From: Colimorpha sp045598945
GTDB taxonomy: Bacteria > Bacteroidota > Bacteroidia > Bacteroidales > P3
Direction of reading: 5' to 3'
Length of the DNA: 30,922 nt
Assembly: GCA_045598945.1 (NCBI GenBank)
Contig: JAZRVD010000023.1
Coordinates: forward strand, 1 to 30,922
Shown here: positions 22,143 to 30,741 of the stretch, piece after piece
Layout: the number at the start of each line of letters is the position of its first letter
Position numbering within the stretch: the first letter of the stretch is position 1
Translations under genes and position numbers: made by a program
Notes under the pieces: generated by a model
Told to the model about the DNA's origin: nothing
The model's database searches: none
What the model saw: the letters and a program-made list of their open reading frames with translations, nothing else

Positions 22143-25064
22143 ATGAAAATGAGAAAGTTGCTTTGTGTGGCGATGCTGTTGCTGCTTGCTGTTGGCACTG
22201 TGTCGGCTCAAAAGACCTACAAGTATCGCACATTCGAGAACGACCCTTTCAATGCTCGTGAGTATACTCTCGACAATGGTCTGAAGGTGTATATGAGCGT
22301 CTACAAGGATGTGCCTAAGATTCAAACCTATATTGCTGTGCGTGCTGGTAGCAAGAACGACCCGCACGAGACTACGGGTCTCGCCCACTACCTCGAGCAC
22401 ATGATGTTCAAAGGCACGGAAAGCATGGGTACTAAGGATTGGGAGAAAGAAAAAGTGCTGATACAGAAAATCGAAGACCTCTTCGAGGTGTATAGGATGT
22501 TCGACGACAGCCTTACTCGCGCCACTATATATCGTATGATTGACAGCCTTAGCTACGAGGCTTCCCAGCTGGCCATCGCCAACGAGTACGACAAGTCTAT
22601 GAGTGCCATCGGCTCTACAGGTACCAACGCCTATACTGCTGTCGACCAGACCGTCTATATCGAAAATATCCCCAGCAATCAGCTCGAGACATGGTGCGAG
22701 ATAGAGGCAGACCGTTTCAAGCATCTGGTACTGCGTCTTTTCCACACCGAGCTGGAGACTATCTATGAGGAGAAGAATATGTATTCCACCAACGACGGCC
22801 GCAGAGTGTACGAGGCTATACTTGCCGCTCTCTTCCCTCATCATCCATACGGCACTCAGACCACCATTGGCGAGGCCGACCACCTCAAAAATCCTTCTAT
22901 GCGCAATATCCGCAAGTTTATTGCCGACTATTATGTGCCAAACAATATGTGTATCAGTCTCGCTGGCGACTTCGACCCCGATGAGGCCATCAAGATTATC
23001 GACAAATACTGGGGCGACATCAAGCCAGGCAACGTGCCTGTTCTTTCTTACGAAAATGAGACCCCTATAACGGAGGTGCAGAATTATACCCTTAGTGGTC
23101 AGGACCCTGAAAATCTTACCATTGCTTATAGAGTAACCTCTAAGGTTGGCGACCACGACCGCCTTGTTGCTGACCTTATGGACGAGATGCTCTGCAATGG
23201 CAAGTGCGGCATCATCGATGTCAACCTCAACCAGAAACAGCTTTGTCTCAGCGCCTATTCTGGCATGTATGCTATGAACGACTACGGTGCCTTTGTCCTT
23301 GGCGGCAGCCCCAATGAAGGGCAGACACTCGAGCAGCTTAAGGAACTCCTTCTCAAGCAGGTAGAACAACTCAAGAGAGGCGAGTTTGACGAGAGCCTTT
23401 TGCAGGCTGCTATCAACAACCGTAAGCTTTCTCTTATGAAGCAGGCTGAGAGCAACGGCAGCCGTGCCAGTCAAATGATGAATGCTTTCCTACAGCATCG
23501 CGACTGGGCTGATGTCTGCAACGACATCAACGAACTGGCAAAGATTACCAAGAAAGACATCGTCGACTATGCCAACAAGTTGTTCTTAGACAACAACTAT
23601 GTTGTCATCAACAAGTTGCAAGGCACCCCCGACCCTGTCAAGAAGGTCGCCAAGCCTCCTATCACTCCTATCGAGGTGAGTCGCGATGCAGAGAGCGATT
23701 TCCTCAAGGATATCAAAGCCCGTACCGTCAAGCCTATCGAGCCTAAGTATGTCAATTTCGACAAGGAGCTTACCAAAGCCAAGCTTAACAACGGCACCGA
23801 GGTGCTGTATGTACAGAACACCGAGAACAAGACCTTCACTCTCCAATATCGTTTCGAGTTTGGCAGCAATGCCGACAAGACCATCGACTTTGCTTCCAGC
23901 CTGCTTGGCTATCTCGGCACCAGCAAGCACACCAAGGAGCAGCTCAACGTGGAGTTCTACAAGCTGGCCTGCAACTACAGCTTTAGCGTTGGCGGCGATG
24001 CTATAACCGTCGGTGTCAGCGGTTTGAGCGAGAACATGGTTCCCGCCATGAAGCTTTTGGAAGAGATTGTCTCCGACGCACAGCCCGACGACGAGGCTCT
24101 CAAGACTCTTGTCGACCGTATCGTAAAGAGCCGCAACGACAACAAGCAGAGTCAAGGCTCCGCCTTCAGCGCACTCTGCAACTATGCCATCTATGGCCCA
24201 GAAAACTCGCCTGTCCTCGACGTCCTCAGTGAGAAGGAGCTGCGCGCATATACTGCCAAGCAGCTTACCGACGCTATCCACGATATCTTCAACTACAAGC
24301 ATCGTGTGCTCTACTATGGTCCTGAGAGTGTGGCAAGTCTCAAGAGTATTGTGAGCAGCAACCACGCCATGCCTTCTAAGTATAAGAAATGCCCAAAGAA
24401 CAAGGAGATAACACCATTGCAGGTCAAAGAGCCTACAGTCTATTTCGTCGACTTTGATGCCGAGCAGGTACGTCTCCGCAGCTTCTTCCGCAGCGTGAAA
24501 TACGACCTCAGTATGTTGCCTGTCGTCAATCTCTACAACGAGTATTTCGGTGGCAGTATGAATGCTATCGTATTCCAGGAGATGCGCGAGAAACGCTCTC
24601 TGGCATATAGTGCTTGGGGTGGTTATGTCAGCCCGGGTCGTCCCAACGGATTCTTCAACAACCAGACCTTCATCGGCACCCAGAACGACAAGGTCATCGA
24701 CGCCCTCACCGCTTTCAACGAGCTTTACGAGCAGATGCCTGTGGCGCAAGCCAACTTCGACCTCGCTAAAGAGGCGTCGTTATCGGGTATACGCACCGCT
24801 CGCACCAGCAAGTTCGGCATCATATCCAACTACCTCGGCTACGAGAAGATGGGCTACGACACCAAAAAGCCTATCAATCAGATGCTTTTCAACGCCTATC
24901 AGACTCTTACTATTAACGACATAGTGAATTTCAACAACAAGTACCTCAAAGGTCAGAAGATGAACTATATGCTTCTCGGTAGAGAGAAGGATATGGACTT
25001 CGACGCTTTGAAGAAGTACGGCAAGATCAAGAAGCTTACGCTCGAAGACATCTTCGGATATTGA
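22143..25064 (+). CDS. Secreted M16 family metallopeptidase (two-repeat, ~110 kDa)
   Basis: This 973-residue protein has a signal peptide (about 1-22, cut near VSAQ) and the inverted zinc motif HYLEH (His82, Glu85, His86) followed by MMFKGTESMG, diagnostic of pitrilysin/insulinase peptidases. The third zinc ligand should be the Glu in the ETIYEEKNMY segment. The first M16 unit (about 30-500) is catalytic; the second (about 550-970) lacks HxxEH but has the typical RPNGFFNNQTF-like substrate region. These clam-shaped proteases degrade peptides, here in the periplasm. Coding is notably GC-rich at third positions, as in highly expressed genes of this genome, and the promoter is consensus. Convergent with the phosphatase gene, overlapping it by 29 nt. 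Confidence 0.92.
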   Translation: MKMRKLLCVAMLLLLAVGTVSAQKTYKYRTFENDPFNAREYTLDNGLKVYMSVYKDVPKIQTYIAVRAGSKNDPHETTGLAHYLEHMMFKGTESMGTKDWEKEKVLIQKIEDLFEVYRMFDDSLTRATIYRMIDSLSYEASQLAIANEYDKSMSAIGSTGTNAYTAVDQTVYIENIPSNQLETWCEIEADRFKHLVLRLFHTELETIYEEKNMYSTNDGRRVYEAILAALFPHHPYGTQTTIGEADHLKNPSMRNIRKFIADYYVPNNMCISLAGDFDPDEAIKIIDKYWGDIKPGNVPVLSYENETPITEVQNYTLSGQDPENLTIAYRVTSKVGDHDRLVADLMDEMLCNGKCGIIDVNLNQKQLCLSAYSGMYAMNDYGAFVLGGSPNEGQTLEQLKELLLKQVEQLKRGEFDESLLQAAINNRKLSLMKQAESNGSRASQMMNAFLQHRDWADVCNDINELAKITKKDIVDYANKLFLDNNYVVINKLQGTPDPVKKVAKPPITPIEVSRDAESDFLKDIKARTVKPIEPKYVNFDKELTKAKLNNGTEVLYVQNTENKTFTLQYRFEFGSNADKTIDFASSLLGYLGTSKHTKEQLNVEFYKLACNYSFSVGGDAITVGVSGLSENMVPAMKLLEEIVSDAQPDDEALKTLVDRIVKSRNDNKQSQGSAFSALCNYAIYGPENSPVLDVLSEKELRAYTAKQLTDAIHDIFNYKHRVLYYGPESVASLKSIVSSNHAMPSKYKKCPKNKEITPLQVKEPTVYFVDFDAEQVRLRSFFRSVKYDLSMLPVVNLYNEYFGGSMNAIVFQEMREKRSLAYSAWGGYVSPGRPNGFFNNQTFIGTQNDKVIDALTAFNELYEQMPVAQANFDLAKEASLSGIRTARTSKFGIISNYLGYEKMGYDTKKPINQMLFNAYQTLTINDIVNFNNKYLKGQKMNYMLLGREKDMDFDALKKYGKIKKLTLEDIFGY

Positions 25065-25611
25065 TAGTGTATAAGCTATAAAGCAAAAAAAGTCCTTCAG
25101 CAATGAGGGACTTTTTTTTTGTTGTGAAATTGTCAAGGTGTACAAATCTTATCTTTTCAAGCAGGGCTTTGCAGCCTGCGGTAATGTCTTCCCATGTGGC
25201 GGAGAAGTCGCCAGTGTACCATGGGTCGGCAACGTCGCGCCGGTGGCGCTGATTGTCGGAAGGCGAGGTGTGGTCGAGCAGTAGCGACACTTTGCCTTCT
25301 GGGTCGTTGCCGAAACAGCGCATCATCTTCTGCATGTTGCTGTGGTCCATGCCAACGATGTAGTCAAATTTCCTGTAGTCGTCTGGTGTTATCTGTCGTG
25401 CCGCACGGTGTGGCGCTGCTATGCCATGTCTGGCAAGCTCGCGTGCTGCTGGCGGATATATAGGGTTGCCTATCTCCTCGGTAGATACAGCCGCCGACGC
25501 CACGCTTATTTTGTCCGTCAGCCCTTCTTGCTCAACAAGATGAAGCATGTACTGCTCTGCCATAGGGCTGCGGCATATATTGCCATGGCATACAAAGAGT
25601 ATTTTTTTCAT
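25036..25611 (-). CDS. Low-molecular-weight protein tyrosine phosphatase with C-terminal extension
   Basis: This 191-residue LMW-PTP hydrolyses phosphotyrosine in the cytoplasm. The active-site loop CHGNICRS (Cys8 to Ser15) and the general acid in DVADPWYTGDF are both visible. Family members are about 150-160 residues and usually end soon after the helix that here reads GCKALLEKI (about 155). The last 35 or so residues (from about RFVHLDNF) are lysine-, leucine- and isoleucine-rich. They are encoded across the terminator hairpin at 25085-25120 and over the 3' end of the opposing M16 gene. This looks like stop-codon loss and read-through rather than a designed domain. Many transcripts would end inside the reading frame. 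Confidence 0.88.
   Translation of the reverse strand: MKKILFVCHGNICRSPMAEQYMLHLVEQEGLTDKISVASAAVSTEEIGNPIYPPAARELARHGIAAPHRAARQITPDDYRKFDYIVGMDHSNMQKMMRCFGNDPEGKVSLLLDHTSPSDNQRHRRDVADPWYTGDFSATWEDITAGCKALLEKIRFVHLDNFTTKKKSLIAEGLFLLYSLYTINIRRCLRA
25085..25120. terminator. Bidirectional GNRA-loop terminator
   Basis: A 15-bp stem (25085-25099 with 25104-25118, one U-G pair) is capped by a GCAA tetraloop. A-runs and T-runs on both sides let it work in both directions. It is 20 nt after the M16 stop and inside the phosphatase reading frame. Confidence 0.9.
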
Positions 25612-25683
25612 GGTGTAGGGGTGTTTCGCTTATTAGTTTTTTGTCGTGTTTTTTTTTGTTTTTGATGGTGTAGATTGTTTTTA

Positions 25684-25700
25684 TTTCAACATCGTTGAAA
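25684..25700. promoter_or_regulatory. 17-bp palindrome in divergent intergenic region
   Basis: TTTCAAC and GTTGAAA flank ATC, a perfect 7-bp inverted repeat between the divergent phosphatase and surface-protein genes. It is a possible operator; no regulator is identified. Confidence 0.35.
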
Positions 25701-25775
25701 GTGTTGCTTAGTCTGTCTATGTTTGTTGAAATTTTGCAAATTTAATCCAAAACAAACAAATACAAAAAAAAAATG

Positions 25776-25783
25776 TAATTTTG
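25776..25783 (+). promoter_or_regulatory. -7 promoter box of the surface-protein gene
   Basis: TAATTTTG fits TAnnTTTG; the -33 region is A-rich without a clear TTTG. Transcription would start near 25790, leaving a leader of about 125 nt if translation begins at 25914. Confidence 0.5.
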
Positions 25784-25913
25784 CTTTTTGCTATGAATGT
25801 ATGCTATTTGTGGTTTATGCATAGGTAACATACACAAATACAGTAAAATAAGACTTTGCAGACGCTCGTTTTTTTGGGGCGTGTTGCGGTGTAAAGATGT
25901 ATATTACAAAAAT

Positions 25914-28900
25914 ATGGATATGAAAAAGATACGATTGGTACTTTTGACATTGGTTGTTACGCTCTTTGTTGCAACACCAGTGCGTGCTTTAGACAGGCAG
26001 TGGAGTTTTGTGGGTGTCCCGACAGTAAATGCAAGCGATTGGAGCAAGATATCTAACGATGCTTCTGGCAACTGGCTCTCTACGAGCAGGTCGTTTTATA
26101 GTTATACAAAGACTGCCAACGATGTGGAACTAACGGCTAACGGCTCGAATCTCTCTTTCCTCAGTGGTCTGAAGTTTTCTGCCAAGCGTGGCTCTACAAT
26201 TTCTATTAGTGTCTACGACTATCTCTTGCTGACCGATAGCGCCGCCATCAGTATTCCTTCTCTTCATGCTGGCGATACGGTCTATGTTACAGCATGCTAC
26301 GACAATGCGAGTGGCGAGGCTCTGCTGCCATCCAATGCCACTCCTACTTTTTTGAACTTGGCAAGTGCTGGCAACTATCAGGAGTATAAGCTGATAGCCA
26401 TGATGGACGGCAGCATAAGGCTTACCTCCAATGCTGCTGGCATTCGTATACAGAAGATTCGCGTCGCTCCCTACTCTGGTGTGCGTTCAAGCTCCGATGT
26501 CGTCATCGACTCTATCTATGTCGGCGACCAGAAGAATGTCTCTGTCAATTCGGTGCAGCTTTTTACAGGCAATGTCTGCAATATCTTTTTCTCCAGCAAA
26601 AATCCTTTTACCTCTTATTCGCCAATATATAGCACCACGTCCGACAGTTCTATTGCCATTGTCTCCAATGGTGTGGTAACCGTTGTGGGCGAGGGTACGG
26701 CAACTATAAGCTTCATTCAGCAGGCCGCTGGTCAGTATAGTGCCGACACCGCCAAGGTGCTGGTGCAGGTCATACCGCAGAGTCAGTATCTCATTGTCCC
26801 TAAGCCCGACAATGCCAACTATACTATAATCAATACCTGCGACTGGCTTGAGCCTGCCACTTTTGGCAGCAGGAGCGGCTATCGTTTTACCGACTCGGTG
26901 CTGGCGTATATGCGTTATGCCAACAACACCGAACCTGTGGAGGTAAATACTTATTCAAGCACAGGTATCCTCAACCCGGAAGACAACATGGCGTATCAGC
27001 CGGCATCTAAATATGGCGGTCATAACAGGTTTCCGTTGGTCTCTTCGCTGCTGAGTGGCAAGACAATGACTCTCAATGTGCAGTATGCCGACTCTATTGA
27101 GGTTTACTTTATAGGTGCTGCGTTAAACTCCGACTCTTTGGTGATGGAGGTGCACAACATGGGAGCGGCCCCAGTCTTGGCAACAAGGATGGGCGGCGAC
27201 GTGCAAGGTCAGGATAATTATTGTCAGTTTGTGGGATATAAGTTCCCCAACTACAAGAATCGTTATGATATAAAGCTGTATGCTTTCAATGGTGCGGTAG
27301 GTATCTATGCCATAAAGATATATGGTCGTGCCAAGATCAACCTCTCTATTGGCGCCCCAACGTTGACGTATAGCAAAAACACCAGGGAGTACGATGGTAC
27401 CGATGTGGCGACAATCAAAAGTCAAGGCACTGTATCGGGCGGCTTGTCGTCAACCGACGATGCCAAGATAACGTCGGAGGCTCATTTCTCGCAGGCAGAG
27501 CCAGGTACAGACTTGACGGTAACTATCACCTATTATTTCGATGGCAAGGACACCACCAAGTACAATTTGCCTATGGCGCAACGCACCAAGACGCTCAAAG
27601 GTACTATAACTCCTCGCCAGCTCTTTGCCTCGGGCGTGGCTGTTGAGCCTACCAAGGTCTACGACAAGACAACGGACATTGTTGTTACCGCTGTTGGCAA
27701 TTTGACCAATACCATAGATGGTGATGACGTGGCCCTCGAGGCAACGGGTGCTTATAAGACTGCTGCCGTTGGCACTAACAAAGATGTCGATATCACCTAT
27801 TCTCTCACTGGCGACAAGGCGCATTGCTATGCGGCGCCTGTCAAGACAGTGCTGAAGGCTGACATCACAGCCAAGCAGCTGCGTGTAGAGGGTACTACTG
27901 CCGATTCTAAGATTTATGACGGCAGGACAGATGCTCTTACAACCACGGGTACTTTGTTAGACACCCTGCCGGGCGACGATGTTACCGTTGTTGGCGTAGG
28001 TCAGTTCAAGACACCTATTGCTACGCAAAATATTATGGTGGTGATTACTTACACCCTCAACGGCGCCGATGTCAGCAATTATCTGACGCCTAAAAACGAC
28101 ACTCTGTATCGCAACATCACGCCACGTCAGCTTTCGGCCAATGGTGTGAAGATTACAAAGGTGAAGATGTACGACGGCAATTCTACTGCTGTGGTGCTTA
28201 CCGAGGCCACCCCAAGTGGTGTCATACCTGGCGACATGATAACGCTTACTGCCACGGCATTCTATAATGATGCTGCCGCTGGCAAGAACAAGACTATTAA
28301 TGTTCGTTATACCGTCAATGGTGAAAGAAAAGCTTGCTATATAGCTCCTGTGCAAGCCGTATATTGTGTCGATGGCAAGATATTGGAGTCTACCGAGCTG
28401 GCTGGCGACGACAACAGCAAGTTCTATGTCAACAGCGACGGCTATTGTCAAGATGAGGTGGGCGAGATTCTCTTTAGCATTGCTCAGGGCGACCCCACGC
28501 AGTACAAGCTTATGTACTTTGGCGAGGCTCGCGAACAGGGCTTTGTCGATGTCAACTGGACCGACCTCGTAAGCCTCACACAGATCCCCATCAAGATACC
28601 GGCGCAGTGCCAAGGCGGCGAGTATAAGGTGGCTGTAACCTTCCGCAACGAGATACAGGTGGAAAGTGCGCCAGTTATTGTCGACTTTGTGGTCAATCTG
28701 CCTGTACATTATATCGACCAGATATTCGAAGATGTTGTCAGTATCGACAACCGTGAAAATCGTTTCTATTCCTATCAGTGGTATCACAATGGTGATGCCA
28801 TACCTGGTGCTACGTTGCCATATTATCAGGAGCTTGGCGGCATTACTGGCAGCTATTATGTGGCTGTCAACCAGGGGGGCGAAGGTGCCGCACGCACCTG

Positions 28901-29159
28901 CGAGCGCACCAGCTGGAAGGCAGGCAAGGGTAGTCCCAAGGTTTCGGTCATGCCTAATCCCGCATCGTCGGTGGCAACGGTAACACTTCACGGTTTCGAC
29001 AACACTCTGCATGTCATGACTATTAGAGATACCTATGGCAAAACGCATATAGAGAAGCAGTTTGAAGGCGAGACGGTGAATGTCAATGTTCAAGGTTTGG
29101 TGCATGGCAATTATTTGATAACTGTTGATGGCACTTCGGCAAAGTTGTTGAAACGATAG
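25914..29159 (+). CDS. T9SS-secreted surface protein with Ig-like and YDG repeats
   Basis: The frame is open from 25797, but the signal peptide (MDMKKIRLVLLTLVVTLFVA) starts at 25914, giving 1081 residues. After a variable N-terminal region comes a bacterial Ig-like (BIG2-type) segment at about nt 26600-26780 (NGVVTVVGEGTATI). A beta-rich middle follows, then four tandem YDG-type repeats (about nt 27350-28375). These show VYDKT/IYDGR/MYDGN motifs and repeat ends ITPRQL, ITAKQL, ITPRQL. The final 75 or so residues are a type IX secretion sorting domain: VSVMPNPASS, then IRDTYGK, then HGNYLITVDG, ending LLKR. The protein is therefore exported across the outer membrane and anchored at or released from the surface. 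Role probably adhesion or glycan contact; no catalytic domain seen. Confidence 0.88.
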   Translation: MDMKKIRLVLLTLVVTLFVATPVRALDRQWSFVGVPTVNASDWSKISNDASGNWLSTSRSFYSYTKTANDVELTANGSNLSFLSGLKFSAKRGSTISISVYDYLLLTDSAAISIPSLHAGDTVYVTACYDNASGEALLPSNATPTFLNLASAGNYQEYKLIAMMDGSIRLTSNAAGIRIQKIRVAPYSGVRSSSDVVIDSIYVGDQKNVSVNSVQLFTGNVCNIFFSSKNPFTSYSPIYSTTSDSSIAIVSNGVVTVVGEGTATISFIQQAAGQYSADTAKVLVQVIPQSQYLIVPKPDNANYTIINTCDWLEPATFGSRSGYRFTDSVLAYMRYANNTEPVEVNTYSSTGILNPEDNMAYQPASKYGGHNRFPLVSSLLSGKTMTLNVQYADSIEVYFIGAALNSDSLVMEVHNMGAAPVLATRMGGDVQGQDNYCQFVGYKFPNYKNRYDIKLYAFNGAVGIYAIKIYGRAKINLSIGAPTLTYSKNTREYDGTDVATIKSQGTVSGGLSSTDDAKITSEAHFSQAEPGTDLTVTITYYFDGKDTTKYNLPMAQRTKTLKGTITPRQLFASGVAVEPTKVYDKTTDIVVTAVGNLTNTIDGDDVALEATGAYKTAAVGTNKDVDITYSLTGDKAHCYAAPVKTVLKADITAKQLRVEGTTADSKIYDGRTDALTTTGTLLDTLPGDDVTVVGVGQFKTPIATQNIMVVITYTLNGADVSNYLTPKNDTLYRNITPRQLSANGVKITKVKMYDGNSTAVVLTEATPSGVIPGDMITLTATAFYNDAAAGKNKTINVRYTVNGERKACYIAPVQAVYCVDGKILESTELAGDDNSKFYVNSDGYCQDEVGEILFSIAQGDPTQYKLMYFGEAREQGFVDVNWTDLVSLTQIPIKIPAQCQGGEYKVAVTFRNEIQVESAPVIVDFVVNLPVHYIDQIFEDVVSIDNRENRFYSYQWYHNGDAIPGATLPYYQELGGITGSYYVAVNQGGEGAARTCERTSWKAGKGSPKVSVMPNPASSVATVTLHGFDNTLHVMTIRDTYGKTHIEKQFEGETVNVNVQGLVHGNYLITVDGTSAKLLKR

Positions 29160-29219
29160 TTTAACACGCAGCTAATTAAAACAATTTTTTTTTGAAATCA
29201 TTACCGCATGGAGATAATC

Positions 29220-30089
29220 ATGAAAGGATTTAGATATATACAAGTATTTGTCTGTTTGTTGGCAATAAGCCTTGGTGTTGATGCCCAAACGGTTCGCAGC
29301 CAGCATAATGTTTTTGTCAATGTTGGAGGTGGTTTGCATAGTGTGCAACAGAGTTTGAATCAAGGAAGTAGCGAGACAGGCTTTGGCGGACTTGTAGAAG
29401 GTGGCTATCAGTATATGTTCAATCGCTATCTGGGTATTAGTGGCGGCTTGCAGATAAGCCTCGGCAACAGTGCCACGAAGGTTGAATACGAATACGACGC
29501 CAACCTTGTCCATCCCGACAACAATCGCGAGTATACGCTGCACACCGGCTTCAACAACTGGAAAGAGCATCAGACGTTCCTCAACGTGTCGGTGCCTATC
29601 GAGGCTGTTGGCCGTCTCAATCTTAACGACCATTGGACTCTGCAAGGCGCTCTGGGTGGTATGGTATCGCTGCCAGTATATAGCCATTACAACACTGTTG
29701 AGGGTGAATATACCACCACTGGTTGGTTTCCGTCTACCAACGTAACATATACCGAGTTGCACAACCATGGCTTTTCTACAACCGAGGCCGACAACGAGGG
29801 CAAGATAGAGCTTAACGCTGTCGCTGTCAGCGTTATCGCCGATTTGGGCGTGCTGTACAATATGACAAGCGACATGGGTCTGTATTTTGGTCTGTATGCC
29901 TCCTATGCTGTAACCAATAGCATAGACGCTTCCGATAGAATGTTGTACGATGGCACTTCCTATGGCGGCGTATTCCAGTCTAACTGTGTCAAGGCTGTGC
30001 ATCCTTTTAGCGCTGGTGTCAAACTGGGTATAAGGCTTGGCGTTGCTGGCAAGTTTGTCAGCTCGTTCCAGGATAGTGTGATAGAATAA
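29220..30089 (+). CDS. Outer-membrane beta-barrel protein
   Basis: This 289-residue protein from ATG 29220 (ATG 29208 adds four residues) has a signal peptide (MKGFRYIQVFVCLLAISLGV, cut near DAQ). The mature chain has alternating amphipathic strands and Gly/aromatic turns (VFVNVGGGLHSV, YMFNRYLGISGGLQ, LGVLYNMTSDMGLYFGLYASY), the pattern of 8- to 10-stranded OmpA/OmpX-like barrels of Bacteroidota. It lies 60 nt after the T9SS surface protein and shares its direction, so the two may be co-transcribed and may interact at the surface. No plug or peptidoglycan-binding domain. Confidence 0.75.
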   Translation: MKGFRYIQVFVCLLAISLGVDAQTVRSQHNVFVNVGGGLHSVQQSLNQGSSETGFGGLVEGGYQYMFNRYLGISGGLQISLGNSATKVEYEYDANLVHPDNNREYTLHTGFNNWKEHQTFLNVSVPIEAVGRLNLNDHWTLQGALGGMVSLPVYSHYNTVEGEYTTTGWFPSTNVTYTELHNHGFSTTEADNEGKIELNAVAVSVIADLGVLYNMTSDMGLYFGLYASYAVTNSIDASDRMLYDGTSYGGVFQSNCVKAVHPFSAGVKLGIRLGVAGKFVSSFQDSVIE

Positions 30090-30102
30090 ACTATCGTTTC
30101 GA

Positions 30103-30145
30103 TATGCCGAGAGCAGAGGGAAAGCGAAGCTTTCGCTATGCCGAG
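30103..30145. repeat. TATGCCGAG direct repeat flanking a palindrome
   Basis: TATGCCGAG occurs at 30103-30111 and 30137-30145, and AGCGAA (30123-30128) pairs with TTCGCT (30132-30137) between them. This resembles a short intergenic repeat element. It overlaps the first in-frame ATG (30138) of the next gene, which argues for the later start at 30180. Confidence 0.4.
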
Positions 30146-30179
30146 GCGAGAAAACAACTGTTTTGATAAAACTAACGAT

Positions 30180-30641
30180 ATGTTTCCTGTGCACGATAGC
30201 AAGCATCGTTTTAGAAATAGTGTAGCGGCAACAATGCTCTTGTTGTCGCTATCTATCATTTTGTTGCATGCTGTCGTGCCGCATCATCATCACCATCATG
30301 ACGACGAGTGTCACTCTTTCTGCATCCACGAAGGGGCTGACGACCGCCATGGCTGTGATGGCGAGACCGACGATCTTTGCCTGTTGCAAAAGCTGATGTC
30401 GTTGTTGGTGATAGGCACCAAGGACGACGAACTCTTGGGCGACCTTTCTTTGGCAGCGGCGCATCTGTTTGATGTCGCTACAACGCTACATGACTTTTAT
30501 GTGTGTCTGTTGCATGTAACGGCGCCGACAGATATCGCCGACAGTTTGTCTGTTTGTAGATACGATGCCATTTATGTGGCAACGTCTGTCTCTGCAGGCT
30601 TTTCCTTCGTAGCTTCGCTACGGGCTCCGCCTGTCGCATAA
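30180..30641 (+). CDS. His-rich small membrane protein of metal-efflux locus
   Basis: This 153-residue protein from ATG 30180 (an upstream ATG at 30138 adds 14 residues) has one hydrophobic segment (ATMLLLSLSIILLHAVV, about 16-32). A metal-binding-like stretch follows with six His in a row, then DDECHSFCIHEG, and later Cys residues at an acidic CDGETDDLCLL site. It matches the pattern of the short His-rich proteins (DUF6769-like) that Bacteroidales encode just before CusC/CzcCBA-type RND efflux genes, and the adaptor gene does follow. The likely role is periplasmic binding or sensing of Cu, Zn or a similar ion. The family call is from memory of context, so moderate. Confidence 0.7.
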   Translation: MFPVHDSKHRFRNSVAATMLLLSLSIILLHAVVPHHHHHHDDECHSFCIHEGADDRHGCDGETDDLCLLQKLMSLLVIGTKDDELLGDLSLAAAHLFDVATTLHDFYVCLLHVTAPTDIADSLSVCRYDAIYVATSVSAGFSFVASLRAPPVA

Positions 30642-30741
30642 CAGGCTGTTTCCATCTTTTTCTTTCTTTATAATACTCTGTACAGAAGGTTCTTTGTGAT
30701 ATTCTGTATAGACATGTATGTTGCATTTATTTTTTTGCACT

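Noticed and set aside
22122..23474. 450-codon minus-strand open frame opposite the M16 gene
   Set aside because: The plus-strand frame has a signal peptide, HxxEH motif and promoter. The antisense frame has no family features and arises from the codon bias of the M16 gene.
23586..24749. 387-codon minus-strand open frame opposite the M16 gene
   Set aside because: Same cause: a mirror of biased third positions, with low-complexity Val/Leu/Ala text and no promoter.
25797..25913. Upstream ATG for the YDG surface protein
   Set aside because: The 39 extra residues are Cys/Arg-rich and would bury the signal peptide; the expected transcription start is at about 25790, leaving almost no leader.
27957..29105. 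382-codon minus-strand open frame opposite the YDG surface protein
   Set aside because: The plus frame has clear repeats and a sorting domain; the antisense frame shows no domain.
29172..30206. 344-codon minus-strand open frame opposite the beta-barrel gene
   Set aside because: The plus frame has a signal peptide and barrel pattern; the antisense translation is featureless.
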